This document shows positions 19,783 to 29,379 of a stretch of DNA of 45,107 bases, in pieces. Position numbers and translations under genes: made by a program. The notes beneath the pieces were generated by a model, which worked only from the letters and a program-made list of their open reading frames with translations, ran no database searches and was not told the origin of the DNA. Each line of letters starts with the position of its first letter. The first letter of the stretch is position 1. Origin of the DNA: Batkoa obscura (taxonomy: Eukaryota > Entomophthoromycota > Entomophthoromycetes > Entomophthorales > Batkoaceae); the NCBI GenBank assembly GCA_030770535.1, contig JASVEC010000124.1:1-45107 (forward strand), in the 5' to 3' direction.

Positions 19783-20773
19783 CTAAAATTTCCTTCTCTT
19801 CATGCTTGTTTCCTCCATAATAATACTTTCCAGTTGTGACTTTGGTTTATTATCAGTAATAGTAGAACTGCTATTACTATTGGATTGATATTCTTTACTT
19901 TCTTTAATTAAAGAGTTTAAAGATTTAACTTTGATAGTTTCTTTCTTTTTGAATACATTAAATCCGACTTTCTTATCTTCTTTTTTAACAACTAATTTCA
20001 GTTTTATCGGTTCTTCAGTATTTTTGACTTTCAATTCTTGATCTTCCTATTATTAACTATTAATCTTTATTATTTTAATTAAAATATTTTTTACTTTTCT
20101 AATTTCTTGATTCTCTACTTCTTTTTCTTTATCCTCTTCTTTAGCTCGTTCAATTTGTTCTTTTAATAATTTTCTTTGCCTTTCTTCAAATGACATTTCG
20201 CTCCTTTCCTTTTTTAATATAGCTGCTTTTCTAGCTAATGCTTCTGGCGAATTGTCAATCCATGTTATAAACCAGCCCTTTTCTGTATCTTCAACATGAC
20301 AATGACCTTCTCTACCTAAATAAGTAACAAACTCGGTTAAAGTCCCCCATTTGGTGGCATTCATATGTAAATGATTTCTATCCGCAATTAATTCTTGGTA
20401 AACTTTATTAGCATGAACTCTTTTAGTTCCATGAGATCTTGATAATTGCCTTAAATAACCAGCTTTGAATTCTCTTGAAAACTTTTCAAGCATTCTGTTA
20501 GGATTGTCCCTAAATAATAACATTTGTCTTTGATGTGATTCTGAAGCACAATGACACTATAAACTAAAGTTAAATGAAAAACAAACTATCTATTTCAATT
20601 ACCTTAAATCCATTTTCATCTCGACACTGTTTTTCGCACATTTGACAATACCATCTTAATTTTTGAAGGCCTTTAGCCTATTTGAATTAATATTAACATT
20701 AACAATTTTTGATACAATTTACCTTCATTCGATTAGCTATGTCTTTTGGGGTACCGAATTCTGCTTTACCCAT
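19783..20773 (-). CDS. KIN17: KIN17-family zinc-finger/winged-helix protein (4 exons)
   Basis: Exons 20773-20723, 20677-20603, 20556-20095 and 20046-19783 join in frame to about 283 aa through GT-AG introns of 45, 46 and 48 nt. The start MGKAEFGTPKDIANRMK is the invariant KIN17 N-terminus. The C2H2 finger C28-x2-C31-x12-H44-x5-H50 follows and matches the family spacing. The winged-helix region (about 54-145) contains MLLFRDNPNRMLEKFSREF, RVHANKVYQELIADR and GWFITWID. A Lys/Glu-rich coiled region follows. The C-terminal tandem SH3-like domain of metazoan KIN17 is absent, as in short fungal forms such as yeast Rts2. Family members are nuclear nucleic-acid-binding proteins linked to replication, DNA damage response and spliceosomes. 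Confidence 0.93.
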
Positions 20774-21002
20774 TTTGCGATTTTATTGAAATAAAGTTTA
20801 TAACAATTTTATAAAGAAATAAAAATAAAAATTATAAAACTAAATTTCAAGGTTAAGCAAATGCAAGTTTAATAAGCAGCCAATCATATTTTTGATAATT
20901 TTATTAAATATAAAAATAAGAGACTATATAGATTTTAACTATCTTTGTATCTTAGTAGGTCTATAGGTTTTCCTACTATTAAATGATTTTTTCTATACTT
21001 AT

Positions 21003-21948
21003 TTAGAACAGGATTATAAAAATGATACAAATATTTACTAGATTCTCAGTCGCTGTAGCCAAATCTGTAACTTTGGACTAATCAATAAATAAACACTAAT
21101 TAAGATACATTAAATAAAAGATGCTTACTACACTCTCCCTGTTCTTAATTGGTGATATCAAAATAGGTTTATTCATTATCCTTCTGGGCTGTAAAAGTTG
21201 GTTTCTAAAGTTATCTTAATTTAAATTGGATAATATATATATATTAATACCTTTTTTCTTTACGAAATTTGTCAAAAATTGTCATTTCACCTTCGCTTAC
21301 TGTTAATTGTAATATGATGTAAATATTAATGCTCCTTACTCTTATTATTATGTATCGGTCCCAAATCTGGTTTTATTCTCATCCTTATATTAGCTAACTT
21401 TTCTTTTTTAGCCTTTTCTTCTTCTTTTGCTTGCTCAAATATTTTTTTCATCTCAATACCGCGTCTTTTTTCTTCGTTTAATAAGTCCTATCGTATCAAA
21501 CGTTAAATAAAGAACAAAAGACTAAATCATTGTTACAAAATATAGTTTTTTATAACCTAATTTTGGGACACCATCTAATTTATCAATATATCTGGCTTTG
21601 GTAAAACAAAATTTTTTCCATAATACTAAATCAATATTAAATATTTTCATACTAATAAAAATTAATATCAAGTACTGTTGTTTCTTTTTTTAAAGCTCTA
21701 AATCAATAAATATTAATAGTAATTGCTATCATTATAAAATTTACTTGATTTTTTTCTTCAAATTTTGCTAACATTTCTGGTCCCATTTTACATAATACAG
21801 GTAATAATAATTTATACGGTATCCCTTCCACATCTTCAATGCCTAACAAATTCATTTATTAACCTTATTTTTTCCATTTGATTTATTTACAATCTCCATA
21901 TTTCAATAAACATTCCATGCTTAATTCCTTCAAGCTTTTTAGTTCCAT
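21003..21948 (-). CDS. Elongin-A (Pol II elongation / ubiquitin-ligase adaptor), 7 predicted exons
   Basis: Predicted exons 21948-21891, 21842-21745, 21674-21537, 21487-21340, 21299-21251, 21183-21129 and 21077-21003 join in frame to about 206 aa, with introns of 40-70 nt. The Elongin-A signature is clear: SLKELSMECLLKYGDCIEDV, then GIPYKLLLPVLCKMGPEMLA, LWKKFCF, and YKKLYFDLLNEEKRRG, followed by a basic helical tail. These parallel the BC-box and Elongin-A domain segments of human and yeast (Ela1) proteins. Known role: binds Elongin-C, stimulates Pol II elongation and forms a cullin ligase for stalled RPB1. Exons 1, 2 and 4 are secure. The exon 3 acceptor (21674 or 21683) and the last three exons are less certain. 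It is much shorter than the yeast protein. Confidence 0.75.
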
Positions 21949-22853
21949 TTTTGTCTAAGTGATACTGCTACTGGCGGTAATATAACTGCAATAATGATTC
22001 GATAGTATTCTAAATAATAAGACTAAATATTCGAAATATATAAATTGATCTGAATTTTTATTGATTTAAAAAAGCAAATTTGAAAATGTGACAGTTCCTT
22101 ACGGAATGTTTATTAAGTACCAAAAAAAACAATTTTGCCCAAAATGTGTTTAGCTGATACCCATTAGAACAGCTTGCAGTTAGATGCCTTTCATATTTTT
22201 TGAAGGCGATTTTTTATATAAATTTAAGGGTTGCATCCTTTTCTAAAATTTTAACTACATATTATAATAATTTGACTCTAAATTAAAAATAACGAAAGAC
22301 AGCTAACTATAGGCTGTTCTATGAACGAAGTTGCTGTTTCTGGATATGTTATTATAAGTTTACTTTGTTAAAGCAAAAAGAACAAATATATGATAATAGT
22401 ATCTTAAAAGTAATATAAACTTAGTTTGATTTATTTGTAAAGTTTTAGAGTAGCAAGTGTAACAAAAATAATAATTTTAAAAGTGTTGACTCAATTACAT
22501 TAATAAAAATAAAAATGAAAGAGAATTCCGTTGAAGTGATTTAATAAGTAAAAAAATAAAAATAATAGAGGCTTTCTTTCGTCTCTTTCAAATTAGTCTA
22601 CTTTTAATTTTTAACTGTTAAAAAATGATGAAAGTGAATTAATCTTTATTTTTGGTTAATGATTGAGAAATAAAATTGTGTTTTTTTGAGCTTTATTTTT
22701 GGTAAAAAAAACAATAGCCAATAAAACTTTATTTTCCAAAAAAATTTGATTAAAAATATTAGAAAAGGAAATAAGTAAAACTCAGTGAGCAAATGGGTAA
22801 AGTTTTAAAAAATAAGTGTATGCTATTCGTATTAATAGTAGCATAGTCTATAG
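21949..22853. other. Intergenic region between Elongin-A and the CAP gene (divergent promoters)
   Basis: AT-rich sequence with no gene recognised. It separates the leftward Elongin-A gene from the rightward CAP gene, so it should contain both promoters. Confidence 0.5.
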
Positions 22854-22860
22854 TATATAA
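22854..22860 (+). promoter_or_regulatory. TATA box of the CAP gene
   Basis: TATATAA followed by GGAATAG, 42 bp before the predicted ATG at 22896. Confidence 0.5.
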
Positions 22861-22895
22861 GGAATAGAATTGGAAAAGAAGCAGAATCAAGCATA

Positions 22896-23444
22896 ATGTA
22901 TAGTTCATTTGTCAAAACGTATACTTTGTTTTTTATCTTTTTAAGCATATTAATAGCAAGCAGCAATGTTATGAATAATGGTAATGAATTGAATGACTTA
23001 GCAAATAACGAAGTTATGTGCAATAAAGTAGTAGATATAATCAATGAAATAAGAGAAAAGAGAGGATTAAGCAAGATAAAAAAGTCGAGCAAATTAACAA
23101 AAACAGCAGAAGAGCATGCTAAAGACTTAAAGAGAAACCAGAATAATCCAAATTTAAAACTACATAGTTGGTATAATTTACATCCATGTAATTTTGATGG
23201 CAACTTTAATTGTATGTGGGAAAAACCACGTCAAGTTGCTAATTACCCATCCAATGGTTATGAAATTAGTTTTAGTGGTCTAAATGATGCTAATTCTATT
23301 GTTCAAACTTGGTTAAACTCTCCTCCACATGCTAGCGTTATCCTTAACCAGGATTCTTTTTCAGGAGCTAAATGGAATGCTATTGGCTCTGCATCTGTTT
23401 CTCCTTTCACCGTTGTTTGGTTTGGTACGGAGCCCGATGCTTAG
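22896..23444 (+). CDS. Secreted CAP-superfamily (SCP/PR-1-like) protein
   Basis: 182 aa. A hydrophobic signal peptide (about 1-22) precedes a single CAP domain (about 43-180): VVDIINEIREKRGLSKIKKS, KTAEEHAKDLKRNQ, WLNSPPHASVIL and the terminal strand SPFTVVWFGTE. The CAP-cavity histidines correspond to H74 and H145 and the acidic residue to E123 in the YEISFSG segment. Cys42, 98 and 106 are candidates for a disulfide. CAP proteins act extracellularly, often binding sterols or lipids and serving in host interaction or export. It ends a few hundred bases before Hsp20 copy B. Confidence 0.88.
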   Translation: MYSSFVKTYTLFFIFLSILIASSNVMNNGNELNDLANNEVMCNKVVDIINEIREKRGLSKIKKSSKLTKTAEEHAKDLKRNQNNPNLKLHSWYNLHPCNFDGNFNCMWEKPRQVANYPSNGYEISFSGLNDANSIVQTWLNSPPHASVILNQDSFSGAKWNAIGSASVSPFTVVWFGTEPDA

Positions 23445-23730
23445 CATTTATTTGCTGTTACTATGCCATTAGTATCATTACCACCATCAGTATTGTTTTT
23501 AGAGCAACATATTAAATTTTCATTTTTACACATCCCTTTTACATTTTTTTATTCTTTAATAAAACTCAAAAACGTTAAGTTGTTATATTAAAGTATTATT
23601 TTACTAATAATAGGCTATTTATGTTGTTAAATTCAACTAACTTCAATAACTTTAGCCTTGTGAAATGAAGTTGGCATTACAAATTGACAAAATAAATTTC
23701 TAAATTTGGACTTAACATTGTAAATAATAT

Positions 23731-23745
23731 CGAAATTTCTAGATA
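23731..23745 (+). promoter_or_regulatory. Candidate heat-shock element, Hsp20 copy B
   Basis: Identical to the element at 17892, so copy B retains the putative HSF site. Confidence 0.45.
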
Positions 23746-23809
23746 GTTACTTAAAAATTTAGGTGAATATACTAAAACCTAGAAAAGTTAATAATAGTTT
23801 AAAAAAAGG

Positions 23810-23815
23810 TATAAA
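23810..23815 (+). promoter_or_regulatory. TATA box, Hsp20 copy B
   Basis: Same TATAAA context and spacing to the ATG as in copy A. Confidence 0.6.
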
Positions 23816-23884
23816 GCCAGAGGATAAAGATAATATTTAAATTAAATTAGATATCAAATTGAACACTAAATCAGATACTAAAAA

Positions 23885-24502
23885 ATGTTTACAACTTTAA
23901 ATAACAATCCATTTGCTCATTATCCTAAAGAATTACATCCTTTTGTATTTACTCCAGATCATTACATCCCCTTTAATCATAAAAAGAATACAACGTCAAC
24001 TACTCAAGAAAATAACACTGAAAAACAATTCACAAATGATAATAACAAAATTCCACTCACTGATGCTGCTAAATCTCAAGAGGATAAATATCCATACGTT
24101 GATATGACAGAATATTCCAATTATTATACTATAGAAGCTGAATTACCTGGATTTAGAAAAGAAGACGTTGAAATTTCATTTGATAATGTCGACAATATAA
24201 TTACTTTAAAGGGGGAATATACTTATCGACCAAAGAAGCATGAAAATATCGTTATAGTGGAAGAAGCAAATGAAACAAATGAGGATGACAATGCTTCTGT
24301 GAGTACATCAAGTGTTAATGATGATGGAAAGCATTTACTTATAGAAAGAAAGCTAAAGAAGAGCTTTAAGAGGAGTTTTAAAGTTAAACACGATATTTTA
24401 GCTGAAGAAATCCAAGCGGATCTAACTGATGGGGTGTTGAATTTAATAATTCCAAAGCGTTTTAAGAAAGAAAATAAGAAAATAAGAATACCCATTCAAT
24501 AA
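23885..24502 (+). CDS. Small heat-shock protein, Hsp20/alpha-crystallin family, copy B
   Basis: 205 aa, identical to copy A except His for Tyr at residue 12, in the disordered N-terminal arm outside the alpha-crystallin domain. The start codon, leader, TATA box and putative heat-shock element are all preserved, so it should be functional and expressed in the same way. It lies downstream of the CAP gene on the same strand. The near-zero divergence points to a very recent duplication or ongoing gene conversion. Confidence 0.95.
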   Translation: MFTTLNNNPFAHYPKELHPFVFTPDHYIPFNHKKNTTSTTQENNTEKQFTNDNNKIPLTDAAKSQEDKYPYVDMTEYSNYYTIEAELPGFRKEDVEISFDNVDNIITLKGEYTYRPKKHENIVIVEEANETNEDDNASVSTSSVNDDGKHLLIERKLKKSFKRSFKVKHDILAEEIQADLTDGVLNLIIPKRFKKENKKIRIPIQ

Positions 24503-24561
24503 GTTTTGTATAATTATTCTCTCTAATATAAATCATTATTATTTTAAATAAAAATAATTCA

Positions 24562-25080
24562 ATATTTAATGTTTTTTTGAGCTTATTTTAATTAAAAAAA
24601 CAGAAATGTTGTAAAAACCAAAAGTTGTTTTTAATTTTCCTATTAAACTTAATTATTTTCAACTGTTTTATCATTTAATTCTATGCTAATTTAGCATGTT
24701 AAAAACTTCGATGGTAGTGAAACCAGTATAAAGTTATTATCTGTCAATGATAGTTTATCAATTAGTATCAGATCTGCCAAAATACCTTTTAGAAAAATGT
24801 TATAGGAGATAGTTACCATGAATATAACTCTTTAATATCTGCTCTGTATTGTCATTAGTATTGATGGAATTCAAATTATTCATTAGATTCATCAACAAGT
24901 GCCCTTTGAGATGTGGCGTTATTATCAATCTCAATATAATAACTTACCTCATTGGGATTTCGTCTTCTTTTACTGATCCAATGTCATTCATTAAAGCGCA
25001 TTGTAAGGATATATAGATGATTAAGCTATAAACAAGAGAGAGGTTATTAATTATATTTGGAAAACCAGCCATTATAAGAG
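24562..25080. other. Intergenic region after Hsp20 copy B
   Basis: Stops in all frames; no recognisable gene. It may hold far-downstream remains of the F-box/LRR pseudogene, but nothing can be aligned by eye. Confidence 0.4.
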
Positions 25081-25178
25081 GCTGTTTTTTTTAGTTTCAT
25101 TATTTTTCCATTTTTTAAGCACTATTTGAGTGGAAAGATCGTTGGTAAAATTCTTAAACAAAAAAATACATCCCCATA
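25081..25178 (-). mobile_element. MITE-like element, copy 6
   Basis: GCTGTTTTTTTTAGTTTCAT at the left, AAGCACTATTTGAGTGGAAA core and AAAAATACATCCCCATAA at the right terminus. Confidence 0.8.
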
Positions 25179-25336
25179 ACAAGCTCCATAAGATCGTATA
25201 TTTCTATATTTCTGCTTCTCCAGTTAGACCAGATAAATTAGTTTATGACAGGCGTATGTGGCATGTCATTATTCTTTGTCTCCTTTTCTTCGCTGCAACT
25301 AGCAACTCACGTTTTGTAAAGCTCTAAAATAATATA

Positions 25337-25359
25337 CGTTTTCGTTTTCGTTTTCGTTT
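25337..25359. repeat. Short hexamer microsatellite (GTTTTC)n
   Basis: Nearly four copies of GTTTTC in tandem, which read as NENENEN on the minus strand of a short open stretch. Confidence 0.7.
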
Positions 25360-25730
25360 AAATAGCTGCTTAACAGCTTGAAGTATTGATTGCTAATATG
25401 CTTCGCATCAACACCGGCAACTATAAATTTATCACTAGCTAAAATATGGCAATTCATAATCATCAAAGCTATAAAGGAAACCTCAGATTTCGATAACTGT
25501 TCAAAATATAAACCTAAGCACTCTACATAACCCATAACCTGGTTGAAACTAAAGCATAGTTCTTTTCATTTGTATTCAAAGATCTCTTTTACCTTATTAA
25601 CTTCGGAAGAAAAAGAAAAATCCTTCTTTATCATTTTAAATGAACTTCCTATTGATAATTGCTATATTTTGAGACTTTTTATGTATATTCAATACAAAAA
25701 TAAACATCAAGGAATGGACTTCACTATATA

Positions 25731-25832
25731 TATGAGAATGAATTTTGTATCTAAGAATTTTGCTAAGAATTTTTCTGCTCAAATAGCACTTAAGATGGAA
25801 AAAGTAATGAAGCTAAAAAACACTCTCATATA
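25731..25832 (+). mobile_element. MITE-like element, copy 7 (inside the pseudogene region)
   Basis: TATGAGAATGAATTTTGTAT at the left, AAATAGCACTTAAGATGG core, AAAAAACACTCTCATA at the right. Flanks read ATATA on the left and TATATT on the right, compatible with insertion at a TA. Confidence 0.8.
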
Positions 25833-25915
25833 TTCAATAAAAACATTGGAGTTTACATCGTTACAGTTATCAAAGGCAACATTAGTCAAATTATTATTTA
25901 ACATCGGTTTCTTTT

Positions 25916-27051
25916 TTATATTCGAAGATGTAGTATCCATGTCAAGACGACAATTTGATATTTCAAAGCTATATAAATTATGAGAATATCTATATAAAAA
26001 TCAAAAAATTCCATTCCTAAAATTAAATTCTTTACTTTCAATATTATCATATTAGTATTTATCTTTAGACAATTCCCTCGAATTAAAAATAAGGAACTTT
26101 TACATAATGATAAACTCAAATAAGTGATTGTTAACATATTTCAAATCCAACATAGAATTTTAGATGTAAGGTTATAACAAAGTTGAACATTGAATTTATT
26201 TAGAAAATAAACCATTGTTAATAGTCAACCTATTTAACTTGATGTTGTATAATCTAAATTCTTTTGAAATGGATCTACTATTAAATATTACTTTAGAGTA
26301 CACCAATATATAAAATGCTTGAACCTTTGGATAGCTATTGGAGTTGATATTTATTTCTTTTGAAACCAATACATACATACTTTCAATATGCAGCGTTTTT
26401 AGCTCCAGAAATGATTTATTTAAGAGATAATTGAGTTTGTGTAATTTAATATCAATTCAGGTCAATCCAAGTGTCTTTAAGTTATTGAATTGATCTAATA
26501 TATTCTCGAAATACGATAGCCTATTATTGAAATTATTTAATCACTAATGAAGTGATATTAGATGGCGAACTTAGTATTACTTGGTTATAAAATAATCATT
26601 TATATCGTCCAATTTCAAATACGTTAAATTTAGAAGCATTTCTCCAATTATAATTTTATGACTACCAAGGTAACCTCCAGTTGTCATATTATTAAAAGTT
26701 GTGTAATAAGTATTCTTTAATGAAATGTATTTAGAATACTTTCTTTTCTTCAAATAATTATTTAGATATACACAGGTTTGTCGTATTTGGGTATATTGAG
26801 GAATGTAATGGTATATTTAAAAGTTGCTTAAAACCTACTTCCTTAATTTAATAATCATGCTTTTTAAAACTTCTATAATAATTTTTTAATATAATGATAA
26901 TAATTTGGTGTGATATCTTCCCATAATATCGGTGTAATTGCTTTATTCCATCTTTTATAACATGTCAATAAGTCGACCTTATTTTATATTTCACATAAAG
27001 GTAAAGTAAGATCTCTTTAACTATATTTTTCTCCAAATCGTCAAATTCGAA
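25916..27051 (-). pseudogene. Decayed F-box/LRR protein gene
   Basis: On the minus strand an F-box-like start (FDDLEKNIVKEILLYL, near 27051) is followed, after a frame change near 26975, by CYKRWNKAITPILWEDI, the typical F-box C-terminal half. Leucine-rich repeat-like fragments follow, e.g. ILDQFNNLKTLGLT, LELKTLHIES and KEFRLYNIKLNRLTI, interrupted by several stops and frame changes. Similar fragments may continue past MITE copy 7 to about 25299. Intact relatives are SCF ubiquitin-ligase adaptors; this copy cannot encode one. The identification rests on pattern recognition. Confidence 0.55.
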
Positions 27052-27470
27052 TAATGTTTTTAAAATAAAAAAGTTTAAATATAGAAAACATATAAAAAAA
27101 AATAAAAAAATAAAAAGAGCTTGATATTTTATTTACATTCAATTACTGATGGCTAAAAATAATGATTTTGTGGCATGAAATTAAATTTAATATTAACAAG
27201 CTTATTACGGTATTCAGTCAATACTTTTGGACTATTATAGCTGTACTTTTGAGTCTTGAGATACTCATTCTATTCCCATATATTATATTGCTAGAAGGAA
27301 ATAGGATCATTCTATAGGCTATAAGGTGGGGATGATAAAAAGAAAGGCATCTTGTACTGTTTGTTGAAGCCTAAACTTTTGATATTTTAAAAATCAATAG
27401 AAAAAAATGCTTTTGATTGAATTTTAACTTTATTAAGTTGAAGACAACAATATTTAAAGTGTGCTTAAAT
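27052..27470. other. Intergenic region left of the right inverted-repeat arm
   Basis: AT-rich sequence with poly-A and poly-T runs. No gene or RNA was seen. Confidence 0.5.
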
Positions 27471-27553
27471 ATATGTGGATGCTTTTTAAATTTCTTTCAT
27501 TTTTAAGTGTTATTTGAGTGGAAAGATAGCAAAGTTCAAAAATATATTTCCAT
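27471..27553 (-). mobile_element. MITE-like element, copy 8 (degenerate)
   Basis: ATATGTGGATGCTTTTTAAA at the left, TTAAGTGTTATTTGAGTGG core and AAAAATATATTTCCATAA at the right; shorter and more divergent than most copies. It lies 66 bp outside the inner edge of the right inverted-repeat arm. Confidence 0.65.
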
Positions 27554-27623
27554 AAAATGATCTGATTGCTTATTTAATTAAATTTATATAATTTTTTTAG
27601 TTTTAGAGTTCAATGATCAGATT

Positions 27624-27696
27624 GGGGAACTAGCTCAGATGGTAGAGCGCTCGCTTAGCATGCGAGAGGCACCGGGATCGATGCCCGGGTTCTCCA
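27624..27696 (+). tRNA. tRNA-Ala (anticodon AGC), copy 3
   Basis: Identical 73-nt gene at the inner boundary of the right arm, with the same G3-U70 pair and internal promoter boxes. The T-rich 3' flank is shared with copy 1 but not with copy 2. Confidence 0.97.
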
Positions 27697-27778
27697 ATAA
27701 TAATTACTTTCAATTTTATTTTTCTCAATTTCATATAAATTTGGTATTGAAAATCAATTCTATTCGATTCTCTAACAA

Positions 27779-27884
27779 CTAATGGGAGTGTTTTTTTTGA
27801 CTTCATTATTTTTTTCATTTTTAAGCGCTATTTAAGCGGAAAAATTGCTAGTAAAATTCTTAAATACAAAAATACATCCCCTAA
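27779..27884 (-). mobile_element. MITE-like element, copy 9 (in right inverted-repeat arm)
   Basis: Mirror image of copy 2, carried along by the segmental duplication and so not an independent insertion. Confidence 0.85.
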
Positions 27885-28448
27885 TACTATTTTTGTTAAA
27901 ATTAAAATAAAAGTACTTTTAATATACGGTTTTTTCGTATAGTGAAATATTAACCATAAAGGCTTAAAACATAAAACATCATTAGTCATATTCACAATAT
28001 TATTCAAATAAAACACGTTCATATTAAATTTATAAATATTTCATAGCTTGTACACTACTATAAATCATACTTTTATGTTTGTATTCCTTTTTGATTATTT
28101 TTTCAATTAAATAATTAATTAAATGGGGTAAATTTAAAAACTAGTGCTGTTAGTTTCCAAAAAAAGAGCCAAAGATGGACTAAACTTTAATATACACAAA
28201 TAAAAATAAAATACATTATAATAATAGCAATAAAACTAAAATCGAAATGCTATTTCATTACTGATATTGGAGAATATGTAGCTGAAAATAAGCTAATTTT
28301 ATAACGGTTTTTTTACTAATTTAGCTCGAGATTGAAAAAACAAACTCATTTTTCCAAGTGGAGTGTAAAAATGGAATAAAATATAAATTAAGTGATTAAG
28401 TTAAAAATAAATTAAATACAACCAAAATATTAAATTCAACAATTAAAA

Positions 28449-29321
28449 ATGAAATCTACTACTGTAATTAGTATCATAATGTCTTCTTTAATCCCTTCTG
28501 TTATTTCCATTCCCACTCCTATTCCTAATGATGACTATGCTGTAACTACTCCTTCTTATGAAACTACTGATTATTCTAATGCTTACAATACTGGTAAAAT
28601 AAATGATTACTCGAATAGCAATAATAACGCCTATGGGGATAGTTACAATACTAGCTATAACAACAATAACAATAATAACAGTTATGGAACTGGGTATAAT
28701 AATGACTATTCTAATAATAATAATGGTAATTATAATTATAGTACTGGGTATTCTGGCAATAACTACAACAATGGGTACTCTGGTAATAACTACAACAATG
28801 GATACTCTGGTAATAACTACAACAATGGATACTCTGGTAACAGCTACAACACTGGGTATTCTAGTAATAATTACAATAACGGATATTCTGGTAATAATTA
28901 CAATGCTGGATACTCTAACAACTATAACAATGGATATTCCAATAATTATAATAAAGGATATGGGTCAAATTATGAATTAGGATCTAACAATTATAATAGT
29001 AATTACGATTATGGACATAATAACAATAACAATTATAATAATAATTACAATAATGGCTATAATAATAATTACAATAATGACTATAATAATAATTATAATA
29101 ATGACTATAATAATAATTATAATGGTGACTATAATAATAATTATAATGGTGACTATAATAATAATTATAATAATGACTATAATAATAATTATAATAACGA
29201 CTATAGTTCTGGGGCCACTGGGATAGGCGCAAGCTCTAACGGTGCTACTGGTGTTGGTGCATCCAATTCTAATGGGGGTATCGGTTTAGGCCTTGGTCTT
29301 GGTCTAGGTTTAGATCTTTAA
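28449..29321 (+). CDS. Secreted Asn/Tyr/Gly-repeat protein, right copy
   Basis: 290 aa, predicted identical to the protein at 15386-16258: signal peptide, NNYNNGYSG and (D/G)YNNNYNN repeat blocks, and a Gly-Leu tail. The repeat number is unchanged between copies even though such minisatellites usually change fast, which supports a very recent duplication. The upstream 0.4 kb before the mirrored MITE is also shared, so regulation should match. The function is unrecognised. Confidence 0.8.
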   Translation: MKSTTVISIIMSSLIPSVISIPTPIPNDDYAVTTPSYETTDYSNAYNTGKINDYSNSNNNAYGDSYNTSYNNNNNNNSYGTGYNNDYSNNNNGNYNYSTGYSGNNYNNGYSGNNYNNGYSGNNYNNGYSGNSYNTGYSSNNYNNGYSGNNYNAGYSNNYNNGYSNNYNKGYGSNYELGSNNYNSNYDYGHNNNNNYNNNYNNGYNNNYNNDYNNNYNNDYNNNYNGDYNNNYNGDYNNNYNNDYNNNYNNDYSSGATGIGASSNGATGVGASNSNGGIGLGLGLGLGLDL

Positions 29322-29379
29322 GAGACTTAAAATTATTACTTTGATATTTCACATACTCTAATAATAAAATCATAATTCA

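Larger units (their letters stand above)
23669..24561. repeat. Direct repeat unit B (893 bp, Hsp20 gene with promoter)
   Basis: Copy of 17830-18722 at a constant offset of 5839. Both ends are abrupt: upstream sequence diverges before AGTTGGCATTAC and downstream sequence diverges after AATAATTCA. Confidence 0.95.
27619..29379. repeat. Right arm of 1761-bp inverted repeat
   Basis: Exact mirror of 15328-17088, with 10.53 kb between the arms. The sequence turns unique 5 bp outside the tRNA 5' end (AATCTGATC here versus AATCTATGC at the left) and beyond the secreted gene's 3' flank. Confidence 0.95.

Noticed and set aside
25130-25327. A 65-codon frame starting in MITE copy 6
   Set aside because: The first third is MITE sequence and the rest matches nothing.
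25543-25983. A 146-codon plus-strand open frame
   Set aside because: It passes through MITE copy 7 and is antisense to the F-box/LRR fragments; the composition is AT-driven.
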